33,236 bases of DNA from Streptomyces kronopolitis (lineage in GTDB: Bacteria > Actinomycetota > Actinomycetes > Streptomycetales > Streptomycetaceae), in the NCBI RefSeq assembly GCF_014646275.1, contig NZ_BMND01000051.1, positions 1-33,236 of the forward strand. Reading direction: 5' to 3'. Shown piece by piece: positions 15,299 through 23,628 of this stretch. Made by a program: the position numbers and the translations under genes. The notes below the pieces were generated by a model. The model was given only the letters and a program-made list of their open reading frames with translations, did no database searches and had not been told where the DNA came from. Position 1 is the stretch's first letter. Every line of letters begins with the position of its first letter.

Positions 15299-15358
15299 CT
15301 CCCTGTACGGTGCGAGGCGGACGCCTTACACCGTACAGGGAGTGCTATACGCCGTACA
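15299..15358 (-). promoter_or_regulatory. TetR-type operator array upstream of exporter
   Basis: CTCCCTGTACGGTG (15299-15312) pairs exactly with CACCGTACAGGGAG (15329-15342) across 16 bases. A further half-site CGCCGTACA (15350-15358) repeats the right arm at a 21-bp interval, two helical turns. The CGTACA/TGTACG core resembles CCCGTACGGG in the inverted repeat before the TetR gene. The inner arm includes the exporter's ribosome site. Confidence 0.65.
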
Positions 15359-15399
15359 TTTGCTTTTTCGTCGCGTCGGGCGGGGAGTCGCGTGCCGGG

Positions 15400-17694
15400 T
15401 TAGGCCTTCCGGGTCAGGTCGTAGAAGGTGGCGCTGCCGACGGTGACCTTGTGGAAGGTCTTCTCCACCCAGGAGGAGATCTTCGAGGAGTCACCACTGG
15501 CGCCACCCGGACCGCCCTTGCCGCCGCCGGGCCCGGCCATCCCGCCACCGCGTCCGCCCTTTCCGCCGCCGAAGCCGCCCCGGCCGCCCGCGATGAAGTA
15601 GTGGATCTTCCCGTCGGCGACGTCCTTCTTGAACTGGGCGAGGGTCGGCGAGGGGTCGCTCCCGTTGAAGCCGCCGATCGACATCACCGGCTTCTGGGTG
15701 GCAAGTTGATAGCTCGCGGCGTTCTGCGCGCCGATGGCCGCGGCGGCCCAGGTGTAGTGGTCCGCGTCCTTCGACACCAGCGCCTTGGCCCGGTCGCTCA
15801 CCTTGCTGCCGTTGAGCAGGCCGCCCATGCCGCCGCCCCTCCCGCCACGCTCGCCGAAGCCGCCCGGGAAGCCCTGCTTGCCGCCCCGGCCCGGACCGCC
15901 GGCCATCGGCGGCAGGCCCTGCCCGCCCCGGCCCGCGCCCGGCACGCCGCCGGGCATTCCGCCCTTGGCGCCGGCGCCGCGCCACATCCGGCCGCCGCGG
16001 CCGCCCGGGAAGCCCCCGTGACCGCCCATGCCGCCCCGCACCGCGGGCCCGGCCGTGATGATCGACCCGTTCTTGGGGGTGTTGACCGTGTCGAGGGTGT
16101 ACGCCACCGGCCCGGCCAGCGCCGTCACCACCGCGAGCCCGCCCGCGAGCACCGCGATCCGCCGTCCCGCACCGCCCCGCGGCGCACCGGCCCGATGCGC
16201 GTCCTCGTTGCCGTCCGCGTCCGCGGCGCCGTTCCCGTCCGCATCGCCGTCCGCCGCGGCCGTCCGCGACGCCGCCCCCGGCCGTACCGCCGCCACCAGC
16301 AGACCGGCCGCCGCGAGCAGGCCGAGCACCAGCACCGTCCAGCGCAGCCACGGCAGCCACTGCGGCGAGCGGTCCAGCAGCACGAACGACCAGCCGGCGG
16401 TCACCGCGGCCGTCCCGGCCAGCACCGCCCCGGCGAGCCGCCCGCCGCGCCGCCACAGCAGCGTCGCGCCCATCCCGACCAGCGCCGCGATGTACGGGGC
16501 CAGCGCGATGTTGTAGTACTGGTGGAAGATCCCGGACATGAAGCTGAAGATCGTGAAGGTCATCAGCAGCGCGCCGCCCCAGACCAGGAACTCCGCACGC
16601 TGCGCGGCCTGTTCGGCGGCCACCGCGCGCCGCGCCCGCCACAGCACGCACACCGCCGCCACCAGCAGGATCAGCGCCGCGGGCAGCAGCCACGAGATCT
16701 GGCCGCCCATGTCGGACGAGAACAGCCGGGTGATCCCGGTCTGCCCCCAGCCGCCACCGCCGTGACCGCCGCGGCCGCCACCGCCGACGCTGCCGGTCTC
16801 ATTGCCGCTGATCCGCCCGAAGCCGTTGTAGCCGAAGGTCAGCTCCAGGAAGCTGTTGTGCTGCGAGCCGCCGATGTACGGCCGCGAGGACGCCGGCCAC
16901 AGCTCCACGATCGCCACCCACCAGCCGGCGGACACCACCATCGCCAGCCCGGCGAGCAGCAGTTGTCCCAGCCGCCGGCGCAGCGCCACCGGCGCGCAGC
17001 AGGCGTACACCACGGCCAGCGCCGGCAGGATCAGCCACGCCTGGAGCGTCTTGGTGAGGAACCCCAGGCCGAAGCAGACCCCGGCCAGCAGCAGCCACTT
17101 CGTACGGCCGTCGTCCAGGGCGCGCAGCACCGCCGCGACCGCGCAGACCATCAGCAGGCACAGCAGCGCGTCCGGGTTGTTGAACCGGAACATCAGCGCC
17201 GCGACCGGCGTCACCGCCAGCGCCCCGCCCGCGAGCAGCCCGGCGCCCGCCCCGAACCGCCGCCGCACGGCCGCGTACAACACCCCGACGGTGGCCACGC
17301 CCATCAGCGCCTCGGGCACCAGGATCGCCCACGAGTTGAGCCCGAAGAGCCGCACCGACAGCGCCATCGGCCACAGCGCGGCCGGCGGCTTGTCCACGGT
17401 GATGGCGTTGGCCGCGTCCGAGGAGCCGAAGAAGAAGGCCTTCCAGCTCTCGCTGCCGGCCTGCACGGCGGCCGAGTAGAACTGGTTGGCGTAGCCGGAG
17501 GAGGACAGGCTCCAGAGGTAGAGCACCGCCGTGACCAGCAGCAGCGCCAGCAGCGCGGGCCGCGCCCAGCGGGGGTCGGCCACCGGGTGCGGCGCCGCGG
17601 ACGGCCCCCCGGAGGCCGGCGGCGCGCCCTGCGGTGGCGTCGCGGGGGTCGGATACGGCGGCCGGGCCGGCGTACCGGACGGGTGCGGGGTCAT
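15400..17694 (-). CDS. GT39 (ArnT/PMT-like) membrane glycosyltransferase, YkcB-like
   Basis: A 764-residue integral membrane protein of the dolichyl/undecaprenyl-phosphate-sugar glycosyltransferase superfamily (GT-C). A Pro-rich cytoplasmic N-terminus (about 45 residues) is followed by about twelve hydrophobic segments. The first external loop carries the acidic AITVDKPPAALW signature, and FRFNNPDALLCLLM and FLTKTLQAW are typical of the YkcB group. Two Gly-rich external segments (around residues 300-320 and 540-640, full of GGRGG and PGG) are unusually long. The C-terminal external domain begins near LVSKDADHYTWAA and ends ATFYDLTRKA. It overlaps the upstream GT2-GtrA gene by ATGA, so the two are translationally coupled. 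It probably transfers a lipid-linked sugar onto an envelope acceptor. Confidence 0.87.
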   Translation of the reverse strand: MTPHPSGTPARPPYPTPATPPQGAPPASGGPSAAPHPVADPRWARPALLALLLVTAVLYLWSLSSSGYANQFYSAAVQAGSESWKAFFFGSSDAANAITVDKPPAALWPMALSVRLFGLNSWAILVPEALMGVATVGVLYAAVRRRFGAGAGLLAGGALAVTPVAALMFRFNNPDALLCLLMVCAVAAVLRALDDGRTKWLLLAGVCFGLGFLTKTLQAWLILPALAVVYACCAPVALRRRLGQLLLAGLAMVVSAGWWVAIVELWPASSRPYIGGSQHNSFLELTFGYNGFGRISGNETGSVGGGGRGGHGGGGWGQTGITRLFSSDMGGQISWLLPAALILLVAAVCVLWRARRAVAAEQAAQRAEFLVWGGALLMTFTIFSFMSGIFHQYYNIALAPYIAALVGMGATLLWRRGGRLAGAVLAGTAAVTAGWSFVLLDRSPQWLPWLRWTVLVLGLLAAAGLLVAAVRPGAASRTAAADGDADGNGAADADGNEDAHRAGAPRGGAGRRIAVLAGGLAVVTALAGPVAYTLDTVNTPKNGSIITAGPAVRGGMGGHGGFPGGRGGRMWRGAGAKGGMPGGVPGAGRGGQGLPPMAGGPGRGGKQGFPGGFGERGGRGGGMGGLLNGSKVSDRAKALVSKDADHYTWAAAAIGAQNAASYQLATQKPVMSIGGFNGSDPSPTLAQFKKDVADGKIHYFIAGGRGGFGGGKGGRGGGMAGPGGGKGGPGGASGDSSKISSWVEKTFHKVTVGSATFYDLTRKA

Positions 17695-19010
17695 CGAGCG
17701 CTCCTGAAGAGGTCGTTGCGGTCGTGCGGAACGGGCAGGTGGGCCGCGGCGCTCTCGTCCGCGCGCTCACGGTCCGGAAAGACCCAGGCGCGGAAGAGCA
17801 GGAACCGCAGCACGGTCGCCGCGAGATTGGCGGACACCAGCACCGCGAGTTCGGTGCCGTGCGAGGGGGTGCCGCTGGCGGCGTCGAGGGCGGCGAGGGA
17901 GCCGCTGGTCAGGACGAGTCCGATGGCGAAGACCACCAGCCCCTGGGCCTGGTGGCGGACCGCCCGGTCCCGGCCCCGTACGCCGAACGTCAGCCGCCGG
18001 TTGGCGGCCGTGTTGCCGAGCGCCGAGACCAGCAGGGCCGCCGCGTTGGCCGGCTGCGGCCCGACGCCGAGCCGGAAGAGGGAGTACAGCCCGAGGTAGA
18101 GCAGGGTGCTCAGCCCGCCGACGACGCAGAAGCCGACGAGCTGACGGGCCAGTCCGCCCGGCACCCCGGACAGTTCGCGGTCGCGCGGATCGTCCCCGAA
18201 CGGGCGGGCCAGCCGGTCCAGCGGCAGCCCGCCGGTCGCCAGCGCCCGCCCCACCCGCCACACGCCCTTGAGGTCGTCGGCGGCCGTCCGCACCAGGTGC
18301 ACGGTGCTGTCAGGGTCGTCGACCCAGTCCACCGGCACCTCGTGGATCCGCAGCCCGGCCCGCTCCGCGAGCACCAGCAGCTCGGTGTCGAAGAACCAGC
18401 CGGTGTCCTCGACCATCGGCAGCAGCCGCGCGGCCACCTCGCCCCGGATGGCCTTGAACCCGCACTGGGCGTCGGAGAACCGGGCGGCGAGCGAGCCGCG
18501 CAGGATGAGGTTGTAGGCGCGCGAGATGAACTCCCGCTTCGGGCCGCGCACCACGCGGGACCCCCGGTTGAGCCGGGTGCCGATCGCCAGGTCCGAGTGC
18601 CCGGAGATCAGCGGCGCCACCAGCGGCAGCAGCGCGTTGAGGTCGGTGGACAGATCGACGTCCATGTAGGCCAGCACCGGCGCCTCGGACAGCGACCACA
18701 CGGTGCGCAGCGCCCGCCCGCGCCCCTTCTGCTCCAGCCGCACCGCCGTGACCTCGTCGATCGCGTCGTCGAGGCGGGCCGCGACATCCGGCGTCCGGTC
18801 CGTGCTCGCGTTGTCGGCGATGGTGATCCGGAAGGTGTACGGGAAGGTGCGGACGAGATGCTCGTGCAGGCGCCGCACACACGGTTCGAGGTCCTGCTCC
18901 TCGTTGTAGACGGGGATCACCACATCCAGCACGGTCGCGATCTGACCGAGCCGCAGATGCTCACGGGGCGGCAGGGAACCCAGCTGCGGGCCGGGCGGCT
19001 GTGTCGTCAT
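17691..19010 (-). CDS. GT2 polyprenyl-phosphate glycosyltransferase fused to GtrA flippase domain
   Basis: A 439-residue two-domain protein. Residues about 28-260 are a DPM1-like GT2 domain: VLDVVIPVYNEEQDLEPCV, nucleotide-binding ITIADNASTDRT, the metal-binding DVDLSTDLNALLP, and FSDAQCGFKAIRGE. Residues about 305-425 are a GtrA-like four-helix domain (QLVGFCVVGGLSTLLYLGLY, ALGNTAANRRLTFGV), linked to flipping polyprenyl-phosphate sugars across the membrane. The fusion would make the lipid-linked sugar and move it outward for the coupled GT39 enzyme. I chose ATG 19010; further upstream the frame is Arg/Ala noise overlapping the kinase gene. It begins 56 bases after the kinase stop. Confidence 0.9.
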   Translation of the reverse strand: MTTQPPGPQLGSLPPREHLRLGQIATVLDVVIPVYNEEQDLEPCVRRLHEHLVRTFPYTFRITIADNASTDRTPDVAARLDDAIDEVTAVRLEQKGRGRALRTVWSLSEAPVLAYMDVDLSTDLNALLPLVAPLISGHSDLAIGTRLNRGSRVVRGPKREFISRAYNLILRGSLAARFSDAQCGFKAIRGEVAARLLPMVEDTGWFFDTELLVLAERAGLRIHEVPVDWVDDPDSTVHLVRTAADDLKGVWRVGRALATGGLPLDRLARPFGDDPRDRELSGVPGGLARQLVGFCVVGGLSTLLYLGLYSLFRLGVGPQPANAAALLVSALGNTAANRRLTFGVRGRDRAVRHQAQGLVVFAIGLVLTSGSLAALDAASGTPSHGTELAVLVSANLAATVLRFLLFRAWVFPDRERADESAAAHLPVPHDRNDLFRSAR

Positions 19011-19066
19011 GCCGAGGACACTCGCGGGCTCCGCTGTCACGCCGGTGTGGTGAACCTGTGCCTGGG

Positions 19067-20815
19067 CTATGAGTGGGCGGCGGGGGGTGCGTTCGGGGGC
19101 GCGGGCGGGAGTGCGGGCGGGCGTGCGGGCGCCTGAGCGGGCGCCTGAGCGGGTGCGGCCGGGAGCACGTCCGATGCCGCCGCCCCAACCGACGCGGCCG
19201 ACCCAACCGCCGCCGCCGACGGCAGTGTCACCGTGAAGACGGTCCGTCCCGGCACGCTGTCCACCCCGACCGTGCCGCCGTGCGCGGCGACCACCGCCCG
19301 CACGATGGCGAGGCCGAGCCCCGTGCTCCCGGCGGTCCGCGAACGCGAGGCGTCGCCGCGCGCGAAGCGCTCGAAGACGTGCGGCAGCAACTCGGCCGGA
19401 ATGCCGGGGCCGTCGTCCTGCACCGCCAGCCGCACCGGACCGCCCCGGCCGGCCGCCACCACCCGCGCGGTCACCGTGGTGCCCTCCGGCGTATGGGTAC
19501 GGGCGTTGGCCAGCAGATTCACCAGGACCTGGTGCAGCCGCTCGCCGTCCCCGCACACCAGCGCCGGCTCGTCCGGCAGCTCCAGCCGCCACCGGTGACC
19601 GGGCCCCGCCACCCGCGCGTCGCTCACCGCGTCCACCACCAGCGGCGACAGATCGGTGCGCGCGCACGACAGCGGCCGTCCGGAGTCGAGCCGGGCGAGC
19701 AGCAGCAGGTCCTCCACCAGCCCCGTCATCCGCTCCGCCTCCGACTCGATCCTCCCCAGCGCATGCCGGGTCTCCGGCCCGGGCTGCTCGCGTCCGCGCC
19801 GGGTCAGCTCGGCATAGCCCCGGATCGACGCGAGCGGCGTGCGCAGCTCATGGCTGGCGTCGGCGACGAAGCGCCGCACCCGCATCTCGCTCTCCTGGCG
19901 GGCCGAGAGCGCCGAACCGACGTGCCCCAGCATCCGGTTCAGCGCCGCGCCGACCTGCCCCACCTCCGTCCGCCCGTCCGACTCGGACGCCGGCACCCGC
20001 ACATGCAGCGCCACCTCACCGCGGTGCAGCGGGAGTTCGGAGACCCGGGTGGCGGTGGCGGCGACCCTGCGCAGCGGCCGCAGCGCGATGCCGACCATGG
20101 CGGATCCGGCGATCCCGGCCGCGATCAGCCCGGCGAGCGTCACACACCCCTCGATGAGGGCGAGCCTGCCGACCGTGCCCTGGACGTAGCGCAGCGGCAG
20201 GCCGAGCACCAGCGTGCCCCTCTTGCCGGACTGCACCCGGTAGTCACCGAGGCCGGGCACCTCGGTGGTGTGCGGCCTGCCGTCGCGCGGCACCGCGCTG
20301 AGCGCGGCGACCTGGTCCTCGTCCAGCGACGCCAGCCGGTCCTCGGGCAGCCGCCGGGTCGGGTTGCTCAGCTTCGCCCCCTCCGGGACGGTGCCGGGCC
20401 CGATCCGGGCTCCCACGGTCCCCAGCGGCTGGCCTCCCATGGCCACGAAGTCGAGGCCGCTGTCCGGGTTGCGCATCGGGTCGTGCGGCCGCGGGTCCTC
20501 CGCCCGCCGCACGGAATCCTTGACCTGCCCGTCCAGCTGCCCCTGCAAGTAGGAGTGCAGGGCGATGGTCGTCACCGTCCCGATGACGGCTCCCACCGCG
20601 GCGATCATGACCACCGCCGACACGACCAGCCGGGTCCGAAGCGACCAGCGACGGCGCGACGCGGCGGGGGGCGGGGGTGCGGGGGGCGTCGGGGGCTTGT
20701 CGGGGGCGGGGCGGTCGGCCGGGGCGGGATTCTCGAGGCGCTCGGCCGGGGCGGCGTGGCTGGCCGGGGCGGGACGGTCGGCCGGGGTCGGCCGCCGGGT
20801 CGCTCCGCTACTCAC
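19067..20815 (-). CDS. Sensor histidine kinase
   Basis: A 582-residue membrane kinase. A Pro/Ala-rich cytoplasmic start (1-55) precedes TM1 (about 62-86). An extracytoplasmic domain of about 125 residues follows, then TM2 (about 218-245) and HAMP (RPLRRVAATATRVSELP). The HisKA domain has SHELRTPLASI with the phosphoacceptor His322. The ATPase domain has an N-box (LVNLLANARTHTP), DDGPGIP, FERFARGD and TGLGLAIV. The tail is a long Ala/Pro repeat. It starts at GTG 20815, overlapping the response regulator stop by 8 bases, so the pair is translationally coupled. Signal unknown; the downstream glycosyltransferases suggest envelope sensing. Confidence 0.93.
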   Translation of the reverse strand: MSSGATRRPTPADRPAPASHAAPAERLENPAPADRPAPDKPPTPPAPPPPAASRRRWSLRTRLVVSAVVMIAAVGAVIGTVTTIALHSYLQGQLDGQVKDSVRRAEDPRPHDPMRNPDSGLDFVAMGGQPLGTVGARIGPGTVPEGAKLSNPTRRLPEDRLASLDEDQVAALSAVPRDGRPHTTEVPGLGDYRVQSGKRGTLVLGLPLRYVQGTVGRLALIEGCVTLAGLIAAGIAGSAMVGIALRPLRRVAATATRVSELPLHRGEVALHVRVPASESDGRTEVGQVGAALNRMLGHVGSALSARQESEMRVRRFVADASHELRTPLASIRGYAELTRRGREQPGPETRHALGRIESEAERMTGLVEDLLLLARLDSGRPLSCARTDLSPLVVDAVSDARVAGPGHRWRLELPDEPALVCGDGERLHQVLVNLLANARTHTPEGTTVTARVVAAGRGGPVRLAVQDDGPGIPAELLPHVFERFARGDASRSRTAGSTGLGLAIVRAVVAAHGGTVGVDSVPGRTVFTVTLPSAAAVGSAASVGAAASDVLPAAPAQAPAQAPARPPALPPAPPNAPPAAHS

Positions 20816-21599
20816 CGGGCTTGATCAGATAGCCCGCACCCCGGCGGGTGTGAATCATCGGCGCCCGCCCCACGTCGATCTTCCGCCGCAGATACGAGAT
20901 GTAGAGCTCCACGACGTTGGCCTGGCCGCCGAAGTCGTAGCTCCAGACCCGGTCGAGGATCTGCGTCTTGCTCAGCACCCGCCGCGGATTGCGCATCAGA
21001 TAGCGCAGCAGCTCGAACTCGGTGGCCGTCAGGCGGATCTCCTGGCCGCCCCGCCACACCTCGTGGCTGTCCTCGTCGAGCACCAGATCGCCCACCGTCA
21101 GCCGCGACTCGCTCCGTGCGGCGGCCGCACCCGCCCGGCGCAGCAGCCCGCGCAGCCGGGCCACGACCTCTTCCAGGCTGAACGGCTTGGTGACATAGTC
21201 GTCGCCGCCCGCCGTCAGCCCGGCGATCCGGTCCTCGACCGCGTCCTTGGCGGTCAGGAACAGCACCGGCACGTCCGGCAGTTCGCGCCGCAGCCGGCCG
21301 AGCACCGTCAGCCCGTTCATGTCGGGCAGCATCACATCGAGCAGGACCGCGTCCGGCCGCCAACTACGGGCGCAGCGCAGCGCGCCGGCGCCGTCCCCCT
21401 CCGCGCGGATGTCCCAGCCCTCGTAGCGCAGCGCGAGCGACAGCAGATCGGCCAGCGAGGATTCGTCGTCCACGACCAGGACCCGTACGGGACTGCCGTC
21501 GGCCCGCAGCAGCTCCGGCTGCTTCGTGGGCGCCCCCCTGGAGGACGAGGCCGAAGCCGACGTACGGAACGACGCTGAGGACGACGAAGTCACGGTCAT
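20808..21599 (-). CDS. OmpR-family response regulator
   Basis: A 263-residue regulator. An N-terminal Ser-rich extension of about 37 residues precedes the receiver domain: VRVLVVDDESS (acidic pair Asp44-Asp45), the phosphoacceptor Asp88 in AVLLDVMLPDMNG, Thr116 in VLFLTAKDA, and Lys138 in DDYVTKPF. The C-terminal winged helix has LTATEFELLRYLMRNPRRVLS and the recognition helix region VVELYISYLRRKID. The ATG at 21599 lacks a clear ribosome site, and the Ser-rich stretch may mean the true start is further in. It is the first gene of a minus-strand operon of regulator, kinase, GT2-GtrA and GT39. Confidence 0.93.
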   Translation of the reverse strand: MTVTSSSSASFRTSASASSSRGAPTKQPELLRADGSPVRVLVVDDESSLADLLSLALRYEGWDIRAEGDGAGALRCARSWRPDAVLLDVMLPDMNGLTVLGRLRRELPDVPVLFLTAKDAVEDRIAGLTAGGDDYVTKPFSLEEVVARLRGLLRRAGAAAARSESRLTVGDLVLDEDSHEVWRGGQEIRLTATEFELLRYLMRNPRRVLSKTQILDRVWSYDFGGQANVVELYISYLRRKIDVGRAPMIHTRRGAGYLIKPGE

Positions 21600-21644
21600 G
21601 TCGGTGAGCTTGAGAGGCCGCCGTGAGAGCTTCCTTGCGCCTTT

Positions 21645-21662
21645 CTGTGAATTTCCTGAGAA
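21645..21662 (-). promoter_or_regulatory. Direct-repeat box for OmpR-family regulator
   Basis: Read leftward, TTCTCAG and TTCACAG recur with an 11-base period within TTCTCAGGAAATTCACAG. An 11-bp period places both half-sites on one face of the helix, as OmpR/PhoB-type dimers require. It lies about 45 bases before the regulator start, so autoregulation is likely. Confidence 0.5.
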
Positions 21663-21802
21663 TCCCCCGTGCTCCGCTTCCCCCTCCTCCCCCGGGGGCC
21701 CGCCCCCGCCCCACCCCACTCCGCTCGCCCCGCCTCGGCCGTACGTGTTCCCGACCGGCCTGGGCCGCCCCCCGCGCGGTCCAGGCCGATCACCACCTGA
21801 AC

Positions 21803-21825
21803 AGCATCGCACCAGCCACTGACAA
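21803..21825 (-). promoter_or_regulatory. Degenerate PafBC-type promoter
   Basis: Read leftward: TTGTCAGTG, 8 bases, GATGCT. The upstream element is perfect for the actinobacterial RecA-independent damage promoter (TTGTCRGTG-N8-TAnnnT), but the first base of the -10 is G, not T. It would drive the regulator-kinase operon about 200 bases downstream, with low certainty. Confidence 0.3.
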
Positions 21826-21922
21826 TCGGCCTGACCAGCAGGTTCGCCCCCGCCGGGCGGCCGAGCCGCCCAACTGGGCCCCGTCCGGGCGCCCTACGCC
21901 GAGTGCCGCGTACCGTCACCCC

Positions 21923-22465
21923 ATGAGGCTCCTCGCCCTCTCCGGCAGTCTGCGGGCACGCTCCTCCAACGGCGCGGTGCTGCGCTCCGCCCTCGCCCTC
22001 TGGGACGGCCCGACCGGCCTCGCGGACATCGGCGCGCTCCCGCACTTCAATCCCGATCTGGACGGCGAGGGCGACACCCCGCCCGCGCCCGTCGCCGCCC
22101 TGCGCGCCGAGGTCGCCGCCGCCGACGCCCTGCTCCTCGTCAGCCCCGAGTACGCGCACGGCGTCCCCGGTGTCCTCAAGAACGCACTCGACTGGCTGGT
22201 CAGCAGCGGTGAATGCGTCGCCAAGCCGGTCGCGGTGATCACCGCCTCCCCGTTCCCCACCGGCGGCGACCACGCCAACGCCCAACTCCGCGAGACCCTG
22301 CGCATGATGACCGGCACGGTCGTGACGGCGGCCTGCCGCGAGATCCCCGCCATCGGCCCCAAGGTCGACCCCGCCACCGCCCGCCTGGCGGACGAGGACA
22401 CCCTCGCCGACCTGGGCAGCGCCCTGACGCATCTGGCCGCGGCCGCCACCACCCCGGCGCCCTGA
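21923..22465 (+). CDS. NADPH-dependent FMN reductase family protein
   Basis: A 180-residue flavodoxin-fold protein. LALSGSLRARSSNGAVL holds the FMN phosphate-binding loop (GS-x-R-x-x-SxN), and LLLVSPEYAHGVPGVLKNALDWL is the second flavin-contacting signature of the NADPH-dependent FMN reductase / azoreductase family. The C-terminal helix has LRMMTGTVV. It would reduce FMN, quinones or azo compounds with NADPH in the cytoplasm. The ATG at 21923 has no strong ribosome site. It converges on the amidohydrolase-2 gene. Confidence 0.88.
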   Translation: MRLLALSGSLRARSSNGAVLRSALALWDGPTGLADIGALPHFNPDLDGEGDTPPAPVAALRAEVAAADALLLVSPEYAHGVPGVLKNALDWLVSSGECVAKPVAVITASPFPTGGDHANAQLRETLRMMTGTVVTAACREIPAIGPKVDPATARLADEDTLADLGSALTHLAAAATTPAP

Positions 22466-22578
22466 CACCCTGGCCCCTGACGCACGGACACCGTCCCGGA
22501 AGCCGCCGAACGCCCCGGAGCCCGGTCAGCGCCCCCGCACCCCGCCGCCTCCCACCGGCCCCCTCCGCCCCGCCCGGC

Positions 22579-23454
22579 TCACACCCCGAACAACCGCGCC
22601 GCGTTCCCGTAGCAGACCCCGCGCAGCCACTCCTCGCCCAGCTCCAGCCGGGTCAGCGCCTCCAGCGCATGCGCGTACCCGTAGGGGATGTTGGGGAAGT
22701 CGCTGCCGAACAGCACCCGCTCACCGAGGTCCCTGAGCCGGCCGCGCTCCTCCCGCGGGAACGGCGCGGTCCGCTCGGAGAAGTCGGTGAAGGCCATCGT
22801 CGTATCGAGGTGCACTCCGGGATAGCGCTGTACGAGGTCCAGGAAGTCGGTGTACTCCGGCATCCCCATGTGGGCGATGATCAACCGCAGCCGGGGATGG
22901 CGCGCCAGCAGCCGTGCGATCGGCTCGGGCCCGGTGTGCTTGCCGGGCGCCGGTCCCGAGCCGCAGTGGACCACCACCGGCACCCCGGCCTCCGCCAGCG
23001 CACCCCACACCGGTGTGAGCCGCGCCTCGGCCGGGTCGTACCCGCCCACCTGCACATGCGCCTTGAAGATCCGCGCCCCGCCCGCGAGTTCGGCCTCCAC
23101 ATAGCGGCCGGCGCCCTCCTCCGGGAAGAACGTGGCGGTCCGCAGGCAGTCGGGCGTCCGGGCGGCGAAATCGGCCGCCCAGCCGTTGAGCCACTGCGCC
23201 ATCCCCGGCTTGTGCGGATAGATCATCGAGGTGAACGCCCGCACCCCGAAGCCCCGCAGCACCGCCAGCCGCTCGTCCTCCTCGAACCGGTAGGCGATCG
23301 GCCAGGCCCTGCCCACCAGCGGCCCGGCGGCGTCGAAGTACGCCCAGACCTTCGCCATCACCCGCTCGGGCATGAAGTGCGTATGCACGTCGATCAGCCC
23401 CGGCAGCCCCAACTCCCGCCAGAACGCGCCGACCCGCTCATCCCCGTCCGCCAC
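22579..23454 (-). CDS. Amidohydrolase-2 family metal-dependent hydrolase
   Basis: A 291-residue TIM-barrel hydrolase. GLIDVHTHFMPERV carries the first metal-binding His-x-His. RIFKAHVQVGGYDP, PVVVHCGSGPAPGK, LIIAHMGMPEY and the late LFGSDFPNIPYGY add the remaining ligands, including the catalytic Asp. This is the amidohydrolase_2 pattern shared by ACMS decarboxylase and related non-hydrolytic enzymes. GTG 23454 is preceded by GGAAGG at suitable spacing. The substrate cannot be read from the sequence, and no pathway genes adjoin it. Confidence 0.88.
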   Translation of the reverse strand: MADGDERVGAFWRELGLPGLIDVHTHFMPERVMAKVWAYFDAAGPLVGRAWPIAYRFEEDERLAVLRGFGVRAFTSMIYPHKPGMAQWLNGWAADFAARTPDCLRTATFFPEEGAGRYVEAELAGGARIFKAHVQVGGYDPAEARLTPVWGALAEAGVPVVVHCGSGPAPGKHTGPEPIARLLARHPRLRLIIAHMGMPEYTDFLDLVQRYPGVHLDTTMAFTDFSERTAPFPREERGRLRDLGERVLFGSDFPNIPYGYAHALEALTRLELGEEWLRGVCYGNAARLFGV

Positions 23455-23628
23455 GCCGGGCCCTTCCCCTTACGGTCACGCCCCTACGGGCTCGCCCGCC
23501 ACGGCTCCCCGCAGCCACTCGCCCACCCGGACCCGCTCCCTCACACCAGCCAGCCGCCTGCACCAGCTACCTGCACACAGCATCTAACGCCCCCGCCCTC
23601 CCCGGGGACACCCCCCCTCCCTCCCGGC

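Larger units (their letters stand above)
21600..21922. other. Divergent intergenic region
   Basis: About 320 bases between the leftward response regulator and the rightward FMN reductase. Near the regulator it holds two 11-bp-spaced repeats typical of OmpR-type autoregulation (21645-21662). Nearer the reductase it holds a degenerate PafBC-type promoter pointing left (21803-21825). The middle is C-rich and featureless. No promoter for the reductase stands out. Confidence 0.6.

Noticed and set aside
13440..15446. Long plus-strand open frames antisense to the TetR-exporter and GT39 genes (also 15103-18099 and 22213-24807)
   Set aside because: Compositionally biased (His, Arg, Asp, Gln, Pro) mirror frames of real minus-strand genes, with no ribosome site or domains.
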